64,000 nt of DNA from Proteles cristata cristata (lineage: Eukaryota; Chordata; Mammalia; Carnivora; Hyaenidae): assembly GCA_017311185.1 (NCBI GenBank), contig JAESUZ010003882.1, positions 186,001 through 250,000 of the forward strand. Reading direction: 5' to 3'. Positions 57,503 to 64,000 of the stretch are shown here, in pieces. The position numbers and the translations under genes are program-made. Under the pieces are notes generated by a model. The model searched no databases. It was not told where the DNA came from and saw nothing but the letters and a program-made list of their open reading frames with translations. Each line of letters opens with the position of its first letter. Positions within the stretch are counted from its first letter, which is position 1.

Positions 57503-57834
57503 TGATCTACCTGACTGTAGTAAACAAATCTTTTCCCTCCAAAGACAGGTGAAGGACAAGTTACAATGAGCTGTCCAAGGTAACTCAAATAGCAGTATTC
57601 CTGTCATGCATTCATATGCTTTGGTCACTTTATCCTTTTTAAGTCATTTATGTATTTATATACAGAAAACTTGCCTCATGAGGCTACAGAAACTGTTCTA
57701 ATAACTTTACTAATTTTCTTGAAAATATATTCTTCTATCTCTTAGTATGTTAGTGCTTTTTTTCTTACTAAAACCATGTTGTTCAATACAGAGAGGAGTG
57801 AAGAGTTTTGCCCAATGTTACAGAACGATATCCC

Positions 57835-57940
57835 TCTGTATTAGACTGTACACTCTATCAAGAGTAGGAGTTGTGCCTTATTCAACCATTTTATCTCCAC
57901 TGTCTGCTCTGGAGTAGATGCTTACTCCATGAAGATTTAT
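57835..57940 (+). repeat. L2 3' fragment
   Basis: 'agactgtacactctatcaag' and 'gttgtgccttattc' fit the L2 end. Confidence 0.55.
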
Positions 57941-59329
57941 GGTGTAAAGCCATAAAAATATACTCTTGAATGTTAGAGTGAAATTTCTAGTCCTGTGCTT
58001 CAAACCTAGTATATGATGTCCAGATCCATTTTTCTGGAAGGTTAGACAGCCTCCAAGACCTATCCATACTAATTCTATTCCCATTTAAGATAATGTGGCT
58101 AGAAAATGGTGCAGTCATGATTCAAACTCAGATTTCAATACACCAGCTTGTCACAAATTTATTTTAAGAGAGGAAGAGAAGGCGGAAGACTTTAATTTGG
58201 TGGGAGATTTCTTTATTGCTTCTTGAATGATTTGTAAAATCACTTACAGAATAAAATTTAAGTGCCATAGCTGGTAGTCATTTGGTTCCTCAGGCACAGA
58301 GACTAAAACCTATTTACCCACTATCAGTAATAATGACCACATGTACTGCTATTTTAGGCAAGTAAGAATGAATATGGATCTTTCTAAAATATAAGATGAA
58401 TTGCAACTGGGTGAGTGACCACCAAGTGAGGGATCAATGAACAGGAGTATCTAGTATAAAGCTTCAGACTAGTAAGAACTATCAAGAATGATGGAAAAAG
58501 CACAGTCTTGAGTAAATGTTTGGTAGCTGAATTAACTTTAAGTTTACAAGGCATGGGGGCAGGGTATACTTTGGTTTACTGAGAAAATGAGATGAAAAGC
58601 CTATCAAACCACCTGCCACAAACACCTGCAGGATCTAGACTGGCTGTTAAAAGTCCAGCAATAGCTTGAGCTGACTCTAAATTTCTCATACATCGATGCC
58701 AAAACTCCGGCAGAAATGGCTGAAAACTGAACTCAGCAGATGGACTCAGTGTGTAGCATTTTTCTTGCTCCTGCTTTGATATACAGTAAAATCCACTTTT
58801 AAAAAACAAGTTTTCAAAAGAATATGTATTTGTTAGATTGTTGTTAAATTGATTCTAGGGTAGTCAGGTTACAGAAGAGATGGCACAAAAATTTGTGGAA
58901 CTAGTTATAGATGTTATTTGCATAAGGCATGTAGAAATAGGAAGTGAGTAAAGTCTTTAGACACCTGGGGTGGCTACTCACAATGTAGAGATCGCAGACT
59001 TGAAGATTTCTAAAATCCCTTCTACCTTTCAAATAGTGTGATTACCAGATAAAAGGAAGCCGATTCCAATAATAAGATATTTATATTTAGAGATCTTAAG
59101 AGTTTGAAAACTTTAGCTGGGACAAGAATCATGCTGAAATGATTAACAAAGACCAATAAGGCCTAAACTTATTTAACCAACAATTAAAATTTGTATTTAG
59201 CTAGCTTTTACACACTATGAAGATTCTCTCGTAGACAGACAAAAAAAGGCAAAATACATAAGCTTGCTCAATCAGGTTCATCTACCTAACAGCAAGAATG
59301 AGAACAAAGGAAGGAAAGGGGAAAGGAAG

Positions 59330-59500
59330 CTAGCTTTTACTGAGGTTCTATGCTAGGTAGCTACTTACCCTGTATTATTTCATTTCATCCTCACAATAAT
59401 CCTGTTAAGTTGATATTTTCATTCCATTTCAGAGCCAAGAAAACCAAGACTCAGAGAGATTAAATATGCCTAAGGTCACTATTGGTAAATAATAAGGCAT
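59330..59500 (-). repeat. MIR
   Basis: 'catcctcacaataatcctgt', 'aagactcagagagattaaat' and 'gcctaaggtcactattggta' match reverse MIR closely. Confidence 0.85.
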
Positions 59501-59867
59501 TTAAGGGTCATGACCTGAACATCATTTTAGGCTTCTGCAATTCTGCAATCTAGGTATTTCAAAAGTCAAGTGTATAATTTGACCCTTCCTTCTCCTGAAG
59601 ACAGCAGAAGAATTAATAATATTGTTGGTATTATTACACCAAGATTCTGAAGGAAAGCTACTATAAAAATATAAGTACATAATTTGTATGTATTCAAATG
59701 TACTTACAGAAAGGGTCTGCAGAAACAATTCTGAAGAAGTAAATGTATGAATACATACAAGTGTTCTTTCCTGTGTAGCACAGATTTCTACAGGCTTTAG
59801 GGATCACTTAGCTCAAACCTTAATTTGACACATGGAGAAACTGAAGCATAATGGTTAGGAAAAAAGC

Positions 59868-60090
59868 CCCAGCTCTATGTGTCTAACTGTGTGCTCTTGG
59901 TAAGTTAGTTAACATCTCTAGGCCTTAGGTCTGGAGAAGTAATAAAAAGGAGATAAGAAGAGTAACCAACTCACAGGGTGTTAAGATAATTACATAAGAA
60001 AATATAATTAAAAATTTTAACACAGTTATCCAGCACACAATAACAAAGAAATAAATGGCGGCCACTATCATTACTATTTTTCCAGGACTC
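59868..60090 (+). repeat. MIR
   Basis: 'gtgtgctcttggtaagttag', 'catctctaggccttaggtct' and 'actcacagggtgttaagata' follow the MIR consensus. Confidence 0.8.
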
Positions 60091-60232
60091 AAAGGGAATA
60101 AATACTCTTCTGAGAACCTACCTATTCATTTTTCTTAACAATCTTTCACAGTGCCTTGTGAATACACATAAAACCTACATAACAATCAGGCCAAACAGCT
60201 ATAATAAGAATGATTAAGGGTCACATTCTTAC

Positions 60233-60259
60233 CATTGGTAGGCTTCTGTTAGTCCTAAT
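60233..60259 (-). CDS. NARS2: NARS2 27-nt microexon
   Basis: This exon is only 27 nt, flanked by a pyrimidine-rich acceptor ending 'cttacag' (read on the minus strand) and a GTAAGA donor. It supplies the last base of an Arg codon, then LGLTEAYQ, then the first two bases of a Trp codon completed by the next exon. The residues fit exactly between the preceding exon (...LEQRLAR) and the terminal exon (WYLDLRRFG...), where NARS2 proteins I know read approximately RSGLTEVYQW. It was found by looking for this missing peptide. Because 27 is a multiple of three, skipping would remove nine residues without breaking frame. It lies in the catalytic domain just before motif 3. Confidence 0.95.
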
Positions 60260-60763
60260 CTGTAAGAGGAAAATAACAAAATTCTTTCAGAAAATGGCAA
60301 AAGATAAAAATAATAATCACCAAACACTTAGTCCAGGTTGTATGCAAAGTGCTCTTTATAAAGAAGTATACACAAAAACGTGTGCTCTCAGAGAACATGC
60401 ACTGTAGTTGAGAAGCTGAACCTTTAATATGGTAAGAAAGCTAAGGTATCCAGTAGTCTAAGGTATTATCACGTGAGTGGTAGAGATGATAAATGCTATA
60501 GGAAGTATAGTCCAGATCCCAAAAGAAGGGGTTCATTTCAGATGAGCTAACTATCCTCTGACATAGGAAATGCACTGTAATTATGGGGACTGGGAGGCAC
60601 ACTGAAGGAACACAAAGACATACCTTTCATTCTGTAATAGTGAAATAGTATTATAGATTCTACCTTCAGAATATGGTTGAAGATCATTTTTTGGCCAGTT
60701 TGGAAAATGTTAATAAAAGTTTAAAGTCTTAGTTCTCACGAAAATTAATTTTAGCCCTTTAAC

Positions 60764-60872
60764 GCCTTGCTGGCTTGGTCAGTGGAATGTGCAACTCTTG
60801 ACTTTGCTGTTGTTAAGTTTGAGCCCCAGGCTGGGTGTACAGATTACTTGAAAATGAAATCTTAAAAAAAAT
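60764..60872 (+). mobile_element. Old short carnivore SINE
   Basis: 'cttgctggcttggtcagtgg' head, 'caactcttgactttgctg' and 'gggtgtacagattacttgaa' end. Confidence 0.8.
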
Positions 60873-62084
60873 AATTTCAGTCTTTTAAAAAAGTGTGTGG
60901 GATCACAGTGCATCTGAAGTGATACAAACTATGAAAAAATCACATATATAGAAAACATGAACATAAGTCACAGATATATCCCTGAGATAGGGAAACACAT
61001 ATAACCATTTCATTAGGAAACATAAATTGGGGTATAATCAGGTATTAGGTACACATGTAATGGTATGAGGAAGGGTTTCCTGAAGGAAGGAAGCAAGCAA
61101 AGAAAACAGACCAATTAATCTTTCAACAGATGAGGTTTCTTGCCATGTGTGATTTTTATTGTGCTTAAAAAAAAAAAAAACACCCGGAGAATCTTAAAAT
61201 TCTTTCCATCTAAGGAGTTTGACCTTTACTTCAATTTCACAATTTTCCCAGGACTTTCAACATTATAGTAGTAAGGAATTAGGGGTCTAACTCACAAAAA
61301 AGAAGCCTCCCAGAACATATTTATCCCCTTTCTTCTGGACCCTAACCAAATAGAGCAGTTCAAATGACTGGGGATTACAAAACCAAGTTACCCAACAGAT
61401 TTATAGGTTGGGATCTTGGAAAAAATATCAACTTTTTAAGCATTTCTCCATTAGGAAAAGAACTTACAAATGACTAATTTTACAGGATATTTTCAAACCA
61501 TTATGGCTTTTCCACTTTACCGTGAAACCCAGTATTATCTGGAGACTAGGAAGGAGAGTGGAATTAAGCCTTCAACATGGGAAAAACTTTATTTTTTTTT
61601 TAAGTCTGGCATAGCAAAAGTGGAGACCATGGAAAACAGAAGTTTATAACCTTGATTAGTTTAGGAAGTCATTGTGGTTTGTTGGCAGACCACATATACA
61701 TAGGAGTTCAATTAGAAACACAATTCTCCACTTCACATCTCCAAAACATTTTCTGTATTTTATGGACTCATTTCTAGGTCTCAAGCAGCAAGTTAAAATG
61801 AGTTATTCAAATAGCTTAATCAAGACCCTTACATAGCAGAAAACCCGAGGAAGGGAAAACTGCTTATTCTAAATGTTGGTTTAGTGGGTATTTTGAGTAT
61901 CTTTCTTCCCCCAGCTTTATCTTTTCCCTGATTCAGAGTCTGTCTTTATCTCCCTATAGGAGTATTTGTTTATGTCCCCAGTCATAATTTAGAGTCAATA
62001 AAAAAGTACACAGAAAAGAGCAAAAAAATGAAGGACAAGCTTTAAGGTTGGCTTCTATCATTAACTTTTAAAAAAGCAGTTTCT

Positions 62085-62277
62085 GAGGTGTCTGGGTGGC
62101 TTAGTTGCTTAAGCATCTGACTCTTGATTTCAGCTCAGGGCATGATCAAACGATTCATAGAATGGAGCCCTGCATCAGGCTCTGTACTGACAGTGTGGAG
62201 CCTGCTTGGGATTCTCTCTCCCCCCCCCCCTCTCTTTCTCTCTCAAAATAAATCAATGAACATTAAAAAAAATTTTT
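62085..62277 (+). mobile_element. Carnivore tRNA-derived SINE
   Basis: 'gaggtgtctgggtggcttag' head, 'tcagggcatgatcaaacg', CT-rich tail and A-rich end. 12-bp duplications at 62073-62084 and 62278-62289 with one mismatch. Confidence 0.94.
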
Positions 62278-62339
62278 AAAGCAATTTCTATAGGGAGAGA
62301 GATATACAAATGAGTGGGCAAATGTCACTATGGGCCTTA

Positions 62340-62440
62340 TTTCACCTAACAGTTCCAACCACTAAGAAAGGGAAGCTCAGACAGGTCATATAACAACTTG
62401 CTCCAGGCCACAGGGAATCTGAGATCCAGGTCAGTCAGGT
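62340..62440 (-). repeat. MIR fragment
   Basis: 'gggaagctcagacaggtcat' and 'aacttgctccaggccacagg' follow reverse MIR. Confidence 0.65.
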
Positions 62441-62543
62441 GCTGTGGCTCATTCACTGTTGCTCTCTGTCACTTTGCCAAGACGGCCTTTGGAGTGCCTT
62501 ATCTTCAGTCTCTGAATTTTGTTTCTTTTAGGAATGATCATTA

Positions 62544-62642
<99 letters not shown>

Positions 62643-63054
62643 CTAAAAAGGAAAAAAACTATAAGCAATCTTACATTTTCAGAAGATTCCAATAATTGTC
62701 AGGTTCTCAAGGAAGTGGAACTTTTAACATTTTGGCAATGGACTATTTAACTGCTTACCCAAATATTATTTATGTTATCCATTCATGATGTTTCAAAATC
62801 AAATTTTTAATATAATCTTTAGACTAAACGATACAAATTGCAGACAGTTACGTCTCCTTTCTTGCACCATGTATGCAGTGTACTTAATAGAAATGTGTTT
62901 TCTTCACAAATGTGTTATGTTTATTATAAAAAATATGGCAAGTATTAAAAATTATGAGGCATTAAAAATCACCTATCACCATGCAGAATAAATAGAATTT
63001 TTTTATAAAGATGTCGTATTTTTTATTTTGAAAATTAGGCCAGCGATAATCCAA

Positions 63055-63198
63055 CTTTGCCGGGGAGGCGTAGACTGAGCCCCGTATCAGGCTCTGTGCT
63101 GACAACGTGAAGCCTGCTTGGGATTCTGTCTCTCCCTCTCTCTGACTGTCCCCTATTCTCTCTCTCTTGAAACAAATAAACTTAAACAAAAAAAAAGT
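63055..63198 (+). mobile_element. 5'-truncated carnivore SINE
   Basis: Starts inside the body ('ctgagccccgtatcaggctc') and has the CT tail and 'acaaataaacttaaac' end, but lacks the tRNA-like head. Confidence 0.85.
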
Positions 63199-63332
63199 TA
63201 TCAGTTTTTATTTAATTGCTTTTCTTTTGTTGAACATTTTGGTGTCTCTTGTTTATTTTCTCTTTAATAATGTGACAGTAAAGAATCTTCTCTGATTTAT
63301 AGTATTTTGGTAGGACTTGTAAAATGTTATGT

Positions 63333-63548
63333 AAAAAAATTTTTTTAATGTTTTATTTATTTCTGAGACAGACAGTGTGAACAGGGGAGGGTCAGAGAGA
63401 GAGAGAGAGAGATAGAATCCAAAGCAGGCTCTAGGCTCTGAGGTAGCTGTCAGCACAGAGCCCGATGCAGGGCTCGAACCCACGAACTGTGAGATCATGA
63501 CCTGAGCCAAAGTCGGATGCTTAACCAACTGAGCCACCCAGGCGCCCC
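63333..63548 (-). mobile_element. Carnivore tRNA-derived SINE
   Basis: 'taatgttttatttatttctg', GA tract, 'gcagggctcgaacccacgaa' and 'gccacccaggcgcccc'. Confidence 0.95.
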
Positions 63549-63561
63549 TAAAATATATTTT

Positions 63562-63770
63562 TTAGAAAATGTTTATTTATTTTGAGAGAGATAGAGCAGG
63601 GGAGGGACAGAGAGAGAGGGAGAGACAGAATCTCAAGCAGGCTCTGTGCTGTTAGCGCAGAGCTCAATGTGGGGCCTGCTCTCACGAACCATGAGATCAA
63701 TGACCTAAGATGCAATCAAGAGGTGGAAGCTTAACCGACTGAGCCACCCACTGAGCCACCCAGGTGCCCC
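63562..63770 (-). mobile_element. Carnivore SINE with duplicated head motif
   Basis: 'aatgtttatttattttgaga' tail, GA tract, and an end in which 'actgagccaccc' occurs twice in tandem. Confidence 0.92.
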
Positions 63771-63789
63771 AAAAATGTTCTAACGATTA

Positions 63790-64000
63790 ATCAAAGAAGT
63801 AAAAATTGAAACAATGAGATAGGATTTTGGAGTTATCAAAATGTGAAGGCAAAAAACCCAACATAAACAGCATGGATAAGAAGACATGTAAGCCACCACT
63901 CTCCCACGAGTGACAAAACCTTTCTGGTCAGTAACTTGAGAGAAGATGATCAAAAGCCTTAACCATCCATATGCTGTGACCTGGCAATGGAATGAGTCTT
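63790..64000 (+). mobile_element. Old L1 ORF2 remnant, continues past window
   Basis: 'gaaacaatgagataggattt' and 'tatgctgtgacctggcaatg' are degraded L1 ORF2 landmarks. Confidence 0.55.

Larger units (their letters stand above)
62643..64000 (-). other. NARS2: NARS2 intron, running off the window
   Basis: Upstream of the 98-nt exon on the minus strand. It holds one truncated and two near-full-length SINEs and the start of an old L1 remnant. No further NARS2 exon was recognised before position 64000. Confidence 0.85.

Overview
This is a non-coding-rich stretch of a carnivore nuclear genome, almost certainly a cat (Felidae). The evidence is about 28 copies of the carnivore tRNA-derived SINE family in its felid form (reverse complement carrying 'gagccacccaggcgcccc' and 'gatcatgacc'), three closely similar truncated young L1 3' ends, many older L1, L2 and MIR remnants, and two mammalian genes recognised from spliced exons. 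Almost all open reading frames in the window are chance or transposon frames.

Layout: (1) positions 1-39035 are the 5' part of intron 1 of GAB2 on the minus strand, filled with repeats. (2) Positions about 38430-39620 are a CpG island containing the GAB2 promoter and first coding exon (39036-39109, minus strand). That exon is one base short relative to the known GAB2 N-terminus, which breaks the frame. (3) Positions about 39620-56600 lie between the genes and hold SINEs, L1/L2 remnants and some repeat-poor DNA that may be regulatory. (4) Positions about 56600-64000 are the 3' end of NARS2 (mitochondrial asparaginyl-tRNA synthetase), also on the minus strand: a 98-nt exon (62545-62642), a 27-nt microexon (60233-60259) and the terminal exon with stop codon and 3' UTR (57015-57159 coding). 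The NARS2-then-GAB2 tandem order on one strand matches the arrangement I recall for human 11q14.1.

The two genes do not form a functional unit. GAB2 is a cytoplasmic docking adaptor for receptor signalling, and NARS2 charges mitochondrial tRNA-Asn. Their proximity is conserved synteny.

Most notable observations: the apparent frameshift in GAB2 exon 1; the NARS2 microexon, whose skipping would keep frame; a roughly 150-bp segment copied 1.3 kb away into the middle of a SINE (25394-25544 to 26722-26870), and a second, weaker case of shared sequence placed inside an old L1 (about 17935-18010 and 19125-19195); an L1 insertion with a possible short 3' transduction; a young SINE subfamily with shared diagnostic bases; and a strong CTCF-like site in GAB2 intron 1. 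I found no prokaryotic genes, CRISPR array, structural RNA gene or new enzymatic system.
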